This document shows, one piece after another, positions 54,058 to 64,000 of a DNA stretch of 64,000 nt; positions within the stretch are counted from its first letter, which is position 1; each line of letters begins with the position of its first letter. The DNA comes from CBDCWO01 sp965223405. Its GTDB lineage: Bacteria > Bacteroidota > Bacteroidia > Chitinophagales > Saprospiraceae. The position numbers were made by a program, and so were the translations under genes. The DNA is taken from positions 744,001 through 808,000 of the forward strand of contig CBDCWO010000006.1 of the NCBI GenBank assembly GCA_965223405.1, given 5' to 3'. The notes beneath the pieces are model-generated. The model made no database searches. It saw nothing but the letters and a program-made list of their open reading frames with translations, and was not told the DNA's origin.

Positions 54058-55067
54058 GACTTTCGATTTTTATTTTTGTTTGATGAGATAAGAAACGGAT
54101 TGTCACTATTAAAGTAATGCAACGCCTCATCAATCGCCTCTTCTATGGGAGTAAAGTTCATCATAAGCTCTGTTTTCGCTTTATGATTGCTGTAGTAGTT
54201 TTTAACGGTTAATATTTTGGTATTGACACTTGAGATGTCCGTTTTTACTTTCAGAAATCGCGCCATATTTCCCAGTAACCCAATTAGCCCTAAGACCACA
54301 TCCGGCAGCTTGATTAAAACGGTATTTTGTCTGTTTGTGGTAATTACCTTAGATAAAAATTCGTGATAGCTCATATTCTCATTGGCGACTATGTATTGGT
54401 TACCAGATGAAGTATTCCGAAACGAAAGAATAATGCTGCGCACCACATCTTTCACATGGATAAAATTTTTTCCTCCGGAAGGATAAAATGCGATCTTTTT
54501 GTTTAGAACCGACCGAATTATCCGGCCCGAACTGGGTTTAGAATCATGAGGTCCAATGATAAAAGTCGGACTGATTGTGGTAATATTGACTTTGGTACTT
54601 GCGGCATCAACTATATCCTGAGCTTGTTTTTTACTTTGAGCATATAACGATTGGGTATAAGGATACTTCATTGGTTTGGTTTCGTCACCCAGGTCTGATA
54701 AACTCCCATAACCAAAGGTATTTGCCGTACCGATGTAGACCAATTTTTCAATTTTGTTTTGTTCACAAGCTGATATGATGTTTTGCGTACCCGCAATATT
54801 TGCGGGATAATAATCATCCAGGCTCAATAGATTTTGGTTGGTATTGGCCGCAATATGTACTACGTAATTGCAGTGGGCAATTTCAGTATTTAAGATATGC
54901 CAGTCAGACAAATTGCCTTCAATTATCTGCAAATTGGAGTGATTTATATGGATAAACCGTCTTTTATTGCGTACTAGCGCTTTTACATCATAACCTTGAT
55001 CCAAAAGGGTCAATATCAGATTGGTTCCTAACAATCCATTAGCACCGGTTACAAATACCGTTTTCAC
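54051..55067 (-). CDS. NAD-dependent epimerase/dehydratase (SDR family, 338 aa)
   Basis: The Rossmann motif TGANGLLG (7-14) and the catalytic YAQSK motif (near 145) mark an extended short-chain dehydrogenase. VVHIAANTN, VYIGTANTFGYG and FIHVKDV agree with the 3-beta-HSD/dihydroflavonol-reductase group. The substrate is unknown. The start is GTG 55067. The C-terminus (KNKNRKSC) overlaps a tiny open frame at 53950-54057. Confidence 0.88.
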   Translation of the reverse strand: MKTVFVTGANGLLGTNLILTLLDQGYDVKALVRNKRRFIHINHSNLQIIEGNLSDWHILNTEIAHCNYVVHIAANTNQNLLSLDDYYPANIAGTQNIISACEQNKIEKLVYIGTANTFGYGSLSDLGDETKPMKYPYTQSLYAQSKKQAQDIVDAASTKVNITTISPTFIIGPHDSKPSSGRIIRSVLNKKIAFYPSGGKNFIHVKDVVRSIILSFRNTSSGNQYIVANENMSYHEFLSKVITTNRQNTVLIKLPDVVLGLIGLLGNMARFLKVKTDISSVNTKILTVKNYYSNHKAKTELMMNFTPIEEAIDEALHYFNSDNPFLISSNKNKNRKSC

Positions 55068-55142
55068 TTTATTTCCAAATATTCATTTTCTGCTGCAATT
55101 AGACTAAACTATTTAAATCTCTGCTTTGTATCCATGTGATTA

Positions 55143-55511
55143 TCACTTTCTTTTCGATTTATACGGAACAGTTTCATCGAGGAGAATGGCTTCCTGAATG
55201 ACTTCGTGCATATCCGAAATGGGTATTTCGGCAGTATGTCCAAATTCAATCCCATATACTTGTTTACGGCCTTTGCTCAACAATAATCCGTGATCATTGG
55301 ACAATTCGTTTCCTCTGACAAACGCCAATTCGATTTTTCCATTCTTGGTAGGGTTCAGATAACAAATCCAACTGATTCCATAATAAAACGGAATCTTAAA
55401 ACGGATTTTGGCTTCAAGGTTAAAGTCCTGAGTAAACAAACGATGAAAATACAATAGAACATTTCGTTGCTCTCCCTCGAATTGATATATAAAGTCATAT
55501 TCTTTAGACAT
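55143..55511 (-). CDS. DUF1801-family protein (122 aa)
   Basis: KIRFKIPFYYGISWICYLNP, ELAFVRGNELSN and LLSKGRKQVYGIEF match DUF1801/YdhG-like proteins, small iron-chaperone-fold proteins of unclear role. The protein is of usual length with no signal peptide. Function is not established for the family. Confidence 0.75.
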   Translation of the reverse strand: MSKEYDFIYQFEGEQRNVLLYFHRLFTQDFNLEAKIRFKIPFYYGISWICYLNPTKNGKIELAFVRGNELSNDHGLLLSKGRKQVYGIEFGHTAEIPISDMHEVIQEAILLDETVPYKSKRK

Positions 55512-55577
55512 TGATGTGTCTTTAATGGCTTACTTATTCCAAATTAAATGGACCCATGTTTCCTAATGTTTGAACCA

Positions 55578-56429
55578 CTACTCTTGACTAATAATAGTCC
55601 GGATAGGAAACGGAATATTAACTCCATTATCATCAAAAGTGTCTTTAATTTTCATAATTGCCTCACTTTTCACCTGTAAAGCAGTTAGGTTTTCCTGAGC
55701 ATCTACCCAAAACCGCAATAAAAAATCGATTGAGCTGTCCCCAAAATCAGTATAATAAAACTCGATTTGTTCTTCTTCATTAGGAGGAAACAATTCTTTT
55801 ATGGCTTTAATCGCAATTTTTTTGACCATATACAAGTCTGACTCATAGCCAACACCACAAGTTATGGTGGTGCGAATACGTTGGGTCAAACCAAAATTTT
55901 TAAAGGGATTTTCCAAAATCAACTTATTTGGAACAACCACAATATTGTTATCTGCTTCTTTGATTTTAGTATTACGCAAATCAATTTGGACAACTTTACC
56001 GGAATATCCATTGGTTTCCACCCAATCTCCAATATTTATCTCATCTTTTATCGCAATAAACAAACCGGAAAAGGTATTGGATAAGGTACCCTGCAATGCA
56101 AGACTGATAGCAAGACCGGCTACACCAGCACCTGCAAGAAGTGACTTTAATGTGCCGTCAAGATTTAAAATGGCCAAGGCAAGTATCAATCCTAAGATAA
56201 TAGTTACTACGGAGACCACATTTGACACCAATCCTCTGATAGAAGGTTGGTGAATAAACTTCTTCAATATTTTATTCGTCCAACCCTGCAGATTTCTGGA
56301 AAGCCAGTAGGCCAGGATGAATACCAACAGGGCAATAAGTAAGTTAGGCAGATTGAAAATTAAGGAATCTAGCCATCCAAATATTTTGTCAACTAATTTT
56401 GTCCAGGATGTTTCAAATTGTTCTTCCAT
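55578..56429 (-). CDS. MscS-type mechanosensitive channel (283 aa)
   Basis: Three membrane helices (about 25-45, 65-88 and 92-118) end in the pore helix, with LLAGAGVAGLAISLALQGTLSNTFSGLFI, rich in the A/G packing residues expected of MscS TM3. A cytosolic beta domain with INIGDWVETNGYSGKVVQIDLRNTKI follows. The small-conductance channel releases osmolytes under osmotic downshock. The gene stands alone. Confidence 0.9.
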   Translation of the reverse strand: MEEQFETSWTKLVDKIFGWLDSLIFNLPNLLIALLVFILAYWLSRNLQGWTNKILKKFIHQPSIRGLVSNVVSVVTIILGLILALAILNLDGTLKSLLAGAGVAGLAISLALQGTLSNTFSGLFIAIKDEINIGDWVETNGYSGKVVQIDLRNTKIKEADNNIVVVPNKLILENPFKNFGLTQRIRTTITCGVGYESDLYMVKKIAIKAIKELFPPNEEEQIEFYYTDFGDSSIDFLLRFWVDAQENLTALQVKSEAIMKIKDTFDDNGVNIPFPIRTIISQE

Positions 56430-56513
56430 ATGATAATATAATGCACATGGCGAGAAAATGTTTGAGCAAGTAGGTCATAAACCACCTAATTTTTGTAACT
56501 CCTAAATTCCGGA

Positions 56514-57050
56514 CTATTTCAGTGCTTTCCACTCCTCCAAAGATGCTTTGGATTTCTGGTATTCCATTAAGGATAGCCAACTACCACCACGTTTAACCAG
56601 TAGCATTTCAAAATGCACATAATCATTCGCCAAGTAGTTCCCATCTCCATCTTTTGACGAATAGTGAAAAATTCCGGTTTCATGGGCGGTGGTCTTATCG
56701 TTAATTCTTTGTGAGAAGCGGCACTCCACTTGGCTCTGAACCTTCCCGACTTCCGTATCCAGGAATCCCTGTCTCCAACCAGCAAGTGCTGTGGAAATCG
56801 GAATCGACATTTTGTTCTCTCCAATTGCAAAGATTATCACTGCATCCTCATGATACATGGCCTTATATCCTTCAAAATCACCTTCTTGCACTGTTTTACC
56901 CAGCTTATCCCAATACTGATCCAATTCGGAGATCCGGGTCGAAATTTTGGATAATTCGCTTTTCGCGGTAGTATTACTTTCCTGGTTGTACGCGTTAAAT
57001 CCGATGCCAACAACAAGTACAACCACAATCAATAGCAGATTTCTTTTCAT
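56514..57050 (-). CDS. Exported SnoaL/DUF4440-like protein (178 aa)
   Basis: A signal peptide-like N-terminus (MKRNLLLIVVVLVVGIGFNAYNQ) is followed by an NTF2-like fold: LDQYWDKLGKTVQEGDFEGYKAMYHEDAVIIFA and HETGIFHYSSKDGDG, ending SWLSLMEYQKSKAS. The acidic and histidine pattern suggests a ligand pocket but not a definite enzyme. The length fits DUF4440-type proteins. Confidence 0.75.
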   Translation of the reverse strand: MKRNLLLIVVVLVVGIGFNAYNQESNTTAKSELSKISTRISELDQYWDKLGKTVQEGDFEGYKAMYHEDAVIIFAIGENKMSIPISTALAGWRQGFLDTEVGKVQSQVECRFSQRINDKTTAHETGIFHYSSKDGDGNYLANDYVHFEMLLVKRGGSWLSLMEYQKSKASLEEWKALK

Positions 57051-57259
57051 AAAGATTAGAGTTTAGATATAAAAGTAATCAAATTCCAAAGAGGACTAAC
57101 AAAGTTCGGGAATCGATTCTTATAGGAGTGATTTAAAAAATCCTGGATATTGCAGAGTCTTTTGCCGGCATACCCTAACCACCAAGAATAAATCACATAA
57201 ATCTTTGATTGGAATGGACGAAGATTACTTTTTGTAGTGTCTTCACAAGCTCACTAAGG

Positions 57260-58723
57260 TCAGATTTTAATGACCTTTTTAATTCCGGATTTATTAAAAA
57301 CAATCCTATAGTTTAGAAAGTCGGTTTCCCCATCACTTTCCAACTTCATGATGAGATTAAGATTGTACAGTTTGTCGGCTTTAAAAGTTTGTAACTCACT
57401 ATTTTTAAACAAATGAACTGGAACTTTGGGGTCATCCATTTTGGTGGTAAAGTAAAAGATATTGAATCTCAAAATATCATTGATACCTGTCAATTCATAA
57501 TCCTGATAAACCTGTTTGAGTTTACCTCGATACAATCGCGTTAATTTACGATACAACAAGATTTTCTCATAGGAGCTAACATGTCCGATATTTAAGGTCC
57601 GAGATTGATTTCTTAGATCTAAAACTTTCTGGGGCATTTTTTCCTCGGGAACAAAGTCAAAGCCTTCTTTGCACCAACCAAATTTTTGCCCTTTATTAAG
57701 ACCGACAATGGTTTTATGATCAAAAAAGGCTTTTAAAAGTTTGGTGCTAAGGTAAAATCTGGTAAGCTCCTTAATCCGATCTTTCAACATATAACCTATT
57801 ACCAAGGCTACAAAAAATGGCAAAGTAAAATTCCCATATCTCTGTTGGAATATAAACGCAACAATAGTTGCAAATACCATCGACAAACCCGCTGCTACAC
57901 TAAACAGAAGTTGTTCTGCAAAGGCTCCGTCTTTCTTTCTACGGGTTGATAGAAACAACTGACTATCGATATATTTTTTGAGCACACCTCTTCGATAAAC
58001 AACTAATCCGTTATTTTCAGCATCATTTTCTCTGATGATTGGCCAATCTTGTTCCGCTTTGTAGTTTACTTCATTTTCGATGATTTGCTGTAGATCATCT
58101 TTGTACTTATTTCCAGCTTCTGGAAAATTTTCGTCTAACATCCTTATCAAGGTAAAGGTATATTTCTCAATGAGGTTGCTCATATGTTCGTCAGAGAGTA
58201 GAAATTGGGTGAGGTGTTTCGCCCCCACCGTAGGAACATTGATTATTCTGCGAAGTTTTCGATATTTTTTCGCAATACTCAAGGTGTGTTTTAAATAACT
58301 TTTTATTAGAAATCCCTCATCACCGACCACTTCGTTCTTGTTAATGTGCTCTATTTCATTTCTCAAAGCACTATTTAATATGGAAAGGAACATTTTGATA
58401 TGGTGCTCATATTTTTTGGCATTTTTTCGCAAAGGCGCATTGGAAAAATCCCAAAATGCCTTTTCCAATAAAATAAACGGTGAGTTTTCTCCTTCGGCAA
58501 TCTCCCTTAGTAGGAATGAAGGTGATGAAAGCCGAATATATGTTTTGAGATCGTTATAAAACTGATTTTTGGAATAGGTATATCTGTTTATATCCAGGCT
58601 ATTGGGCACAAAAATCCAGGTAGTTATACTGTATTCATTTATTTTTTTACTCCTTCTAGTTTGATAACCTAGTTTTATTTCTATTGAAAATTTATCATGT
58701 ATTTTAATCGTTTTTTCTATCAT
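57260..58723 (-). CDS. Uncharacterised membrane protein (487 aa)
   Basis: ATG 58723 (MIEKTIKIHDKFSIEIKLGY) is preferred to GTG 58750. Most of the N-terminal half (1-290) is soluble and helix-rich. Two adjacent membrane helices (about 288-308 and 314-332, AAGLSMVFATIVAFIFQQ and LPFFVALVIGYMLKDRI) precede another soluble part with a beta-rich end. I do not recognise the family. Its position beside a histidine kinase is probably accidental, since the genes are divergent. Confidence 0.7.
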   Translation of the reverse strand: MIEKTIKIHDKFSIEIKLGYQTRRSKKINEYSITTWIFVPNSLDINRYTYSKNQFYNDLKTYIRLSSPSFLLREIAEGENSPFILLEKAFWDFSNAPLRKNAKKYEHHIKMFLSILNSALRNEIEHINKNEVVGDEGFLIKSYLKHTLSIAKKYRKLRRIINVPTVGAKHLTQFLLSDEHMSNLIEKYTFTLIRMLDENFPEAGNKYKDDLQQIIENEVNYKAEQDWPIIRENDAENNGLVVYRRGVLKKYIDSQLFLSTRRKKDGAFAEQLLFSVAAGLSMVFATIVAFIFQQRYGNFTLPFFVALVIGYMLKDRIKELTRFYLSTKLLKAFFDHKTIVGLNKGQKFGWCKEGFDFVPEEKMPQKVLDLRNQSRTLNIGHVSSYEKILLYRKLTRLYRGKLKQVYQDYELTGINDILRFNIFYFTTKMDDPKVPVHLFKNSELQTFKADKLYNLNLIMKLESDGETDFLNYRIVFNKSGIKKVIKI

Positions 58724-59030
58724 AATAGGAATTATACATACTTCAAACACCTAGAAAGCTATCTAAATATCTGTTTTTCAATATCGATTTGTAATGGCAA
58801 GGTAATTAAATTAAGAATTTTCATCGACTCTACCATTTATTTACAGGACTAATCCTTACCGCTCCGAAAGCAAGTAATTATGAAATCTGGCCTTTAATTG
58901 TGATTATAAAACGAAAATTCAGCGATATATTTTTTCATCAATAGACTTTGCAATTTATCTATTTAGTCAGAACCAAGAAATAATAGGTTAAACCGAGAAT
59001 TTATTATTTTGAAAAAAATTTGAACTTCCG

Positions 59031-61154
59031 ATGATAAGATTCTTCTGCATTTTCATTTTTGTTTGGATCAATATGAGCAGTGGATTTTCTCAAAATCTAC
59101 TTACTGAATTCAAGAATCTGGAAAACCAACTTGATCTACAGCGAAATTATCCACAATCTTTGCTTGATTATCAGGATTTCATCGACAGAGCGGAATCAGC
59201 AGGAATGGATTCCTTGGTTGTAATGGCCATGATATCCAGTGGTGTATGCAACCTGAATATGGGAAAATACAAGGAATCCTTAGATAATTACAAACAAGCC
59301 ATTGCTTATGGCCGGAAGAAACAGCTAGTCGAAGCGCTGGCGGAAGCTCTTAGTGCACAGTTTACTATGGAAAAGTTTTTTCCAGACGGCCAGGACGACC
59401 ATTTGGCTCAACTGACGGAGATCAAAAACCTTTATGCCCAAGCCGGCAACTTAGCCCGGTATTCTTCTACTCTAAGGCAAATTGCCAATTTTTACGGGAG
59501 TCGGGGAAATCAAGACAGTGCCTTGTTTTATTTCGATAATGCTATCCGCATAAAAAAAGAAATAAAAGATAGTGCAGCTCTGGCAGTTGTTTTTATGGAT
59601 TATGCGGGATTTATCCGCAAAGGATTGAACCGTCCGGAGGAAAGCGTGGAATACTATTTACAAGCCCTGGCCATTAATGATCGATTGGGGAAGCATATGA
59701 ATTCTATGATAAGCTATAATAACCTCGCTTATCTTTTCAAAGATTTAAAAAACTTTCAGAGGGCGCATGAATATGCCGATAAATTTCTAAATATCGCTAC
59801 TCGAAACAAGTTTATCATTCGGATCATGGACGGGCATATTTTGAAAGCAATGATAGCCATCGATCAAAAAGACCTGGCCACTGCGGAAAGAATATTACTA
59901 GTTCACAATCATATTGCAGATTCTATCAAAAATGATGAATATATATTCAAAGGAAATATCCCTTTACTTTCCATATATATATCCAATAAGGATAAAGAAA
60001 AAGCAGATTCAATTATTCAAATTCAAGACGCTTTATTTCCTAACATCAGAAGAAATTTATACAAACACAATTACGGTTTAATGCTGGCTAAATATTTCAA
60101 AAGCCAGCATAAGTACAATCAAGCGATCAGACAATTGCAACCTGTATTGGAATATGCTGAAAAAGCCCATTCACAGGATCTGCCAACTATCTATCGTTCT
60201 CTGGCTACCTCGTATGAAAAAATAGGTAAGTATTCAGAGGCATTTCTTTACCAGAAAAAATACTCCGTGTGGTTGGATTCGGTAGCTACCATAGAGCAGC
60301 AAAAAACCATTCAGGAACTGGAAGCCAAATATGAGCGGGCCAAAAAAGACGGGGAAATAGCTTTGCTCAATCAAAAAAACACCGAACAGGAACTTGCTAT
60401 TTCCAAGGTAAACCGCCAAAGATTGATTCTTGGATTGAGTGTCTTTTTTCTGGCTTTAGTATCCATTTTACTATTTTATTGGAATCGATTTCGCAAACGC
60501 AGTTTTGATCTACTGGAAGAAAAGAACGTTATCATATCAAAAGCCTTAGGTGAGAAGGAAACGCTTCTAAAGGAAATCCATCATCGGGTAAAAAACAATT
60601 TACAAATCATTACCAGTTTGCTTAGCTTACAATCGAAGTATATTGACGATCCAGCGGCGTTGGATGCTATTGAAGAGGGAAAAAACCGCGTAAAATCAAT
60701 GGCACTGATCCATCAAAATCTTTATCAGGAGGATAATCTGGTAGGTGTGGAAGTAAAGGAATATTTCGAGAAACTCACTCAAAATTTGATTAATACGTAT
60801 AAAACGGAAGAGAAGATCACTTTTAACACGGATATCGATCCGGTAAAATTGGATGTTGATCTTATCATCCCTATGGGACTTATTGTCAATGAATTGATCA
60901 CGAATAGCATTAAATATGCTTTTAACAACCAAAATTTGGCAAAAATCGATGTCTCACTTAAAGTTGAAGACGATCGACTAAATCTCTCAGTTAAAGACAA
61001 CGGTCAAGGAATCCCCGGCCACATCGATCCCAAAAGGGCCAAGAGTATGGGATTTCGCTTGATTCGCGCACTCACTGATAAGATGGGCGCTGAGATTGAT
61101 ATAAAAGGCCGGCAGGGAACGGCGACTCAGATATCCGTACCCATGGCAAGTTGA
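59031..61154 (+). CDS. TPR sensor histidine kinase, HisKA_2 type (707 aa)
   Basis: A signal peptide (1-20) and TPR repeats (about 45-425) occupy the periplasmic part, followed by a coiled coil, one membrane helix (about 464-482) and a cytosolic kinase. KEIHHRVKNNLQIITSLLSLQS carries the HisKA_2 phospho-histidine (near 517), and NELITNSIKYAF, DNGQGIP and GFRLIRAL form the ATPase. No receiver gene lies next to it. It probably phosphorylates a LytTR or other regulator elsewhere. Confidence 0.9.
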   Translation: MIRFFCIFIFVWINMSSGFSQNLLTEFKNLENQLDLQRNYPQSLLDYQDFIDRAESAGMDSLVVMAMISSGVCNLNMGKYKESLDNYKQAIAYGRKKQLVEALAEALSAQFTMEKFFPDGQDDHLAQLTEIKNLYAQAGNLARYSSTLRQIANFYGSRGNQDSALFYFDNAIRIKKEIKDSAALAVVFMDYAGFIRKGLNRPEESVEYYLQALAINDRLGKHMNSMISYNNLAYLFKDLKNFQRAHEYADKFLNIATRNKFIIRIMDGHILKAMIAIDQKDLATAERILLVHNHIADSIKNDEYIFKGNIPLLSIYISNKDKEKADSIIQIQDALFPNIRRNLYKHNYGLMLAKYFKSQHKYNQAIRQLQPVLEYAEKAHSQDLPTIYRSLATSYEKIGKYSEAFLYQKKYSVWLDSVATIEQQKTIQELEAKYERAKKDGEIALLNQKNTEQELAISKVNRQRLILGLSVFFLALVSILLFYWNRFRKRSFDLLEEKNVIISKALGEKETLLKEIHHRVKNNLQIITSLLSLQSKYIDDPAALDAIEEGKNRVKSMALIHQNLYQEDNLVGVEVKEYFEKLTQNLINTYKTEEKITFNTDIDPVKLDVDLIIPMGLIVNELITNSIKYAFNNQNLAKIDVSLKVEDDRLNLSVKDNGQGIPGHIDPKRAKSMGFRLIRALTDKMGAEIDIKGRQGTATQISVPMAS

Positions 61155-61289
61155 GCCAATGCAGTTGAAATTGTCCACTCGGACATTCCCATAAATCCAG
61201 AAAGGATATTTTTGCTAATAATTTCCATCAATGCTTAGTCCGCAATAGGTCATTCTTTATACTACAATTAATGGTTGCTGCCGACTCCA

Positions 61290-64000
61290 TCAATGTTCCT
61301 GGATACGGATGTTGCGGAAGCGCACCACACTTCCATGTCCTAAAAATCCAATATGCCCTATCATTTTTTGTAAACCCGGGTGATTATGTCCATCCATAGT
61401 GCCGAATTTTGAGGCCATCAAATAATCGCCATTCACAATGGTAGTTCCATTCAGCTTGACTTGAATATGTGATCCCTTTACGGTTACTTCCTCTTCATTC
61501 CACTCACCCACGGGTCTGAGAAATCCTCTTTTCGCCGGAATCACTCCATACACGGAACCGTGATACTGATAAGGTTTCAAATTTTTGTATACTTCTGCTG
61601 TATTATCCAGAATTTGAATCTCTTTTCCTTGATATGCGGCATTTCCAGTCAATGCCGTATGAATTCCCAAGCCATTATTTGCTCCTGGAGTCAACTGAAA
61701 TTCAAATCTAAAGGTGAAATTATCGTATTCCCTTTCGGTAAACAAATTTCCCGATCCACCCCGGTGAGGATAGATGACCATTTGCTTATTTTCGACCACA
61801 TAATCTGTCTTATTTCCAACCCAGCCATCGAGGTTCTTCCCATTGAATAATGATTTAAACCCAGCTTCAATCTCTTCATCTGTCAGCCGGTAGACCGTCT
61901 CATCAAGTTCTCTGAGAAAGAGATGACGAAACGCTAAGTCGGTACCATGAGCCTGCAATTCGATGTATCCTTCGCGGAATATGGGTAAGCTTCGATCCCA
62001 GTAATTTTCCAGTGTGACTTCATCAACAATGAGTTTCCCGTTAAGCCAAACACTAACTTTGTCATCGATCATCCTGATTTTGAAGTGATTCCAGTCTCCC
62101 ACCGGATTGTCAGCAACCCTCAAGGGAGTACTCCTCCCAATTTTATTATTGTAGAGTCCACCTGATCCGACTTTGGAGTTTACTCTGGAAGTATCCCATA
62201 TTTGAATCTGGGGAGTACCTCTCAAATATATTCCGCTATCCCCATCTTTGGTAATTTTCCAGTCCAATAGTAATTCGAAATCCCGGTATTCCTTCTCGGT
62301 CAGCAAGTTTTGACCGTGGCCGGAGAAGACTATGCTGCCGTCCTTCACAGACCAGTTTTTCCGCATCTTAATATCCGCCAACTTTTGTTTCATACTTAAG
62401 GTATCCGGATGCATGGTATCCCTGGAGATTGGATTACCCACCAGCCCTTTCCATCCGGAAAGATCTTTGCCATTGAAGAGAGAAACAAAATCATTTTTTT
62501 GATAAGACTGCTGCAATTCCACAACTCGCCGGAATAACTCATCTTCTCCTGCAGATTTTAACACTACTTCAGAACGGGCAAGTACGTGGCGCAGGTTCCT
62601 ACAAGAAATAGGGTAAATTAATTGGTCTTTGCCGGGATCTGCTATTTTTGCTACCGCTATCGCAGCATCAGTTTGTAGTTCCTCTTCATTCATCCATTTA
62701 TCCAGAATGAGTATTGCTGTTAAATCACCTCTTAAAGAGGCCCATTGTTGAATTATGAGTAACTTTTGATCAGTCGAATTGGCTAGATTCATTAGTTTTT
62801 CCAGCTTCAATCGGCGTTGTTGATTATTCCAATTGGAATACCTTAAATACCTCAAACATTGATTAATTCCTTCACCTTTAAATTCAGGATATTTCGACAT
62901 GATTTTGCAGAGGCCATCGACAGCCCAACCATCTGGCCATTTTGACAAGATATGAAATGCTGAGTCGACCTCTTGCCGGCCTTTGGACAGGGCAATATGT
63001 GCGAGTGAATTGGCCGCATGTATACCCCCTAGTTTTGACAATAACTCATAGATAGAGACCCAATTATCGCGTTCTACAGCACCTAGAATAGCATTTACGG
63101 AAGACTTATGCTTCGTGTAATATCGAGCTAACCAGGCTTGTCGAAAACGATCTCTTTCCGGGTTTCCTTTACCCAGCTGGGCTAAAACCTGATCTTTATA
63201 AATTGGATCCAAGGTTTCCAACCATGCTTTCCAGGCAGAATGTTCAAGTTTTGGATCTCCTTGGTCCAAGATCTTCTTGATCCTTTTATGCAGACCGAAC
63301 ATCTTATGACTCCCGGCAAGATTTAATAACATTACCTGATTTTCAACCGGATACTCATTAAAAGAATCCCATAATTTATGTAGGGAGGATTCATCCATTT
63401 TGCGCCTTAAGTAGTTATTCAAGTTGAGCTGCATTAAAGGACTATTTTGAGATCGCAATAAGTGGCTCATACCTTCCAAAGCGCCAAAATCATCCAGTTC
63501 TCCAGCCGCTTCCAAAGCCGCAATAGCCGGTAAAGGTTGGGGACTATATAAATATTTTTTGATAACCGGCCCGGCCAATGGATCTCTTCTACGGCCCAAC
63601 ATTTTAATAATCTGAACTTTTGATTCCTGCGTTGCTTCTGGTAAAAGTTCGATCCAGGCTCTGGTTACATTCTTTCCCGGCCACTTTCCTCCCAACCGAA
63701 TTGCGTGAGCGGCTAATTCCTGGGGACCGGATTTCACCATTTTCTTAAAAGTCGGAAAGGCATCCGCTTCCAAATGTTTGGATATCACCGTCAGGGTTGC
63801 CTTTTTCTGATGCACTGGTCCCGGCTTTTTCAAGATATATTTTGCAACCTTATTTGCTGGTTGAATATGTCCTTTTTTATACAGATTATCCAGAAAAGCC
63901 ACTTGATCCTGAATCGGGTAATGCGATTTCACCTGTTTCCAATCTAAAGGATTACCGTGACTCGCCAAATAGGATTCAGCCATTTTTCGAATTGCTGATT
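61290..64000 (-). CDS. HEAT-repeat and DUF1080 protein, 5' end beyond the window
   Basis: An N-terminal helical region with HEAT-like repeats (LAGPVIKKYLYSPQPLPAIAALEAAGEL, ALEGMSHLLRS) is followed by two DUF1080 domains (3-keto-disaccharide hydrolase/laminin-G-like). The first has FVSLFNGKDLSGWKGLVGN and GDSGIYLRGTPQIQIWDT; the second has FKSLFNGKNLDGWVGN and GANNGLGIHT. The frame stays open to the window edge, with codons for NQQFEK before the first internal Met, so the real start lies outside. Such proteins are usually secreted and act on glycans. Confidence 0.85.
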   Translation of the reverse strand, partial: SAIRKMAESYLASHGNPLDWKQVKSHYPIQDQVAFLDNLYKKGHIQPANKVAKYILKKPGPVHQKKATLTVISKHLEADAFPTFKKMVKSGPQELAAHAIRLGGKWPGKNVTRAWIELLPEATQESKVQIIKMLGRRRDPLAGPVIKKYLYSPQPLPAIAALEAAGELDDFGALEGMSHLLRSQNSPLMQLNLNNYLRRKMDESSLHKLWDSFNEYPVENQVMLLNLAGSHKMFGLHKRIKKILDQGDPKLEHSAWKAWLETLDPIYKDQVLAQLGKGNPERDRFRQAWLARYYTKHKSSVNAILGAVERDNWVSIYELLSKLGGIHAANSLAHIALSKGRQEVDSAFHILSKWPDGWAVDGLCKIMSKYPEFKGEGINQCLRYLRYSNWNNQQRRLKLEKLMNLANSTDQKLLIIQQWASLRGDLTAILILDKWMNEEELQTDAAIAVAKIADPGKDQLIYPISCRNLRHVLARSEVVLKSAGEDELFRRVVELQQSYQKNDFVSLFNGKDLSGWKGLVGNPISRDTMHPDTLSMKQKLADIKMRKNWSVKDGSIVFSGHGQNLLTEKEYRDFELLLDWKITKDGDSGIYLRGTPQIQIWDTSRVNSKVGSGGLYNNKIGRSTPLRVADNPVGDWNHFKIRMIDDKVSVWLNGKLIVDEVTLENYWDRSLPIFREGYIELQAHGTDLAFRHLFLRELDETVYRLTDEEIEAGFKSLFNGKNLDGWVGNKTDYVVENKQMVIYPHRGGSGNLFTEREYDNFTFRFEFQLTPGANNGLGIHTALTGNAAYQGKEIQILDNTAEVYKNLKPYQYHGSVYGVIPAKRGFLRPVGEWNEEEVTVKGSHIQVKLNGTTIVNGDYLMASKFGTMDGHNHPGLQKMIGHIGFLGHGSVVRFRNIRIQEH

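Overview
The window is about 64 kb of chromosome from a member of the Bacteroidota, probably an aerobic, polymer-degrading lineage such as the Saprospiria; the class is inference. Signs of the phylum are a fused CcoNO cbb3 oxidase, a FecI/FecR/STN-TonB receptor trio, a type IX secretion C-terminal domain, GH130, DUF1080 and DUF5117/DUF4953-type proteins, and promoter elements resembling the Bacteroidota -7 box (TAnnTTTG). No tRNA, rRNA, insertion sequence or multi-unit CRISPR array was seen.

Region 1 (1-11.3 kb) is a respiratory and oxygen-response block. It holds ccoP (cut by the window edge), ccoQ, ccoNO and ccoS, the copper ATPase ccoI, a divergent ferredoxin reductase with its 2Fe-2S ferredoxin, two universal stress proteins, and a FixL-like PAS histidine kinase followed by a receiver domain fused to a CRP/FNR-type DNA-binding protein. 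FNR-type boxes (TGAT-N4-ATCA) lie in the ccoS and ccoI/reductase promoter regions, with a one-mismatch copy between the stress genes and the kinase. Their positions fit class II activation. I infer a compact FixL/FixJ-FixK-like microoxic regulon in which the FixJ and FixK roles are merged into one protein.

Region 2 (11.4-19.5 kb) carries a GH130 mannosyl-glucose phosphorylase, an ECF sigma/anti-sigma/TonB receptor operon, a lipoprotein made of four cysteine-bounded 75-residue repeats, and an aquaglyceroporin. Region 3 (19.9-41.6 kb) is metabolic and secretory: an amidohydrolase, a lipoprotein, a group II PLP decarboxylase, a zincless Fpg-type glycosylase, a large BNR protein, a NagX-like acyltransferase, an MFS sugar permease, a DUF5117-type metalloprotease, a sialidase-like protein, a membrane-inserted amidohydrolase, and a GxGYxYP protein with a T9SS tail whose signal peptide seems lost by a homopolymer frameshift.

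Region 4 (41.6-47.9 kb) is an eroded accessory stretch. Intact genes are an amidase, two VOC proteins, a secreted protein and a Crp-type regulator. Between them lie three recognisable pseudogenes (VOC, DsrE-like, TPR), a duplicated promoter segment and one solitary CRISPR-repeat-like sequence. Region 5 (47.9-64 kb) has an OmpA-type protein, an S10 carboxypeptidase, a GntR-controlled ABC operon, an epimerase, a MscS channel, small stress-type proteins, an unknown membrane protein, a TPR histidine kinase, and a HEAT/DUF1080 protein cut by the right edge.
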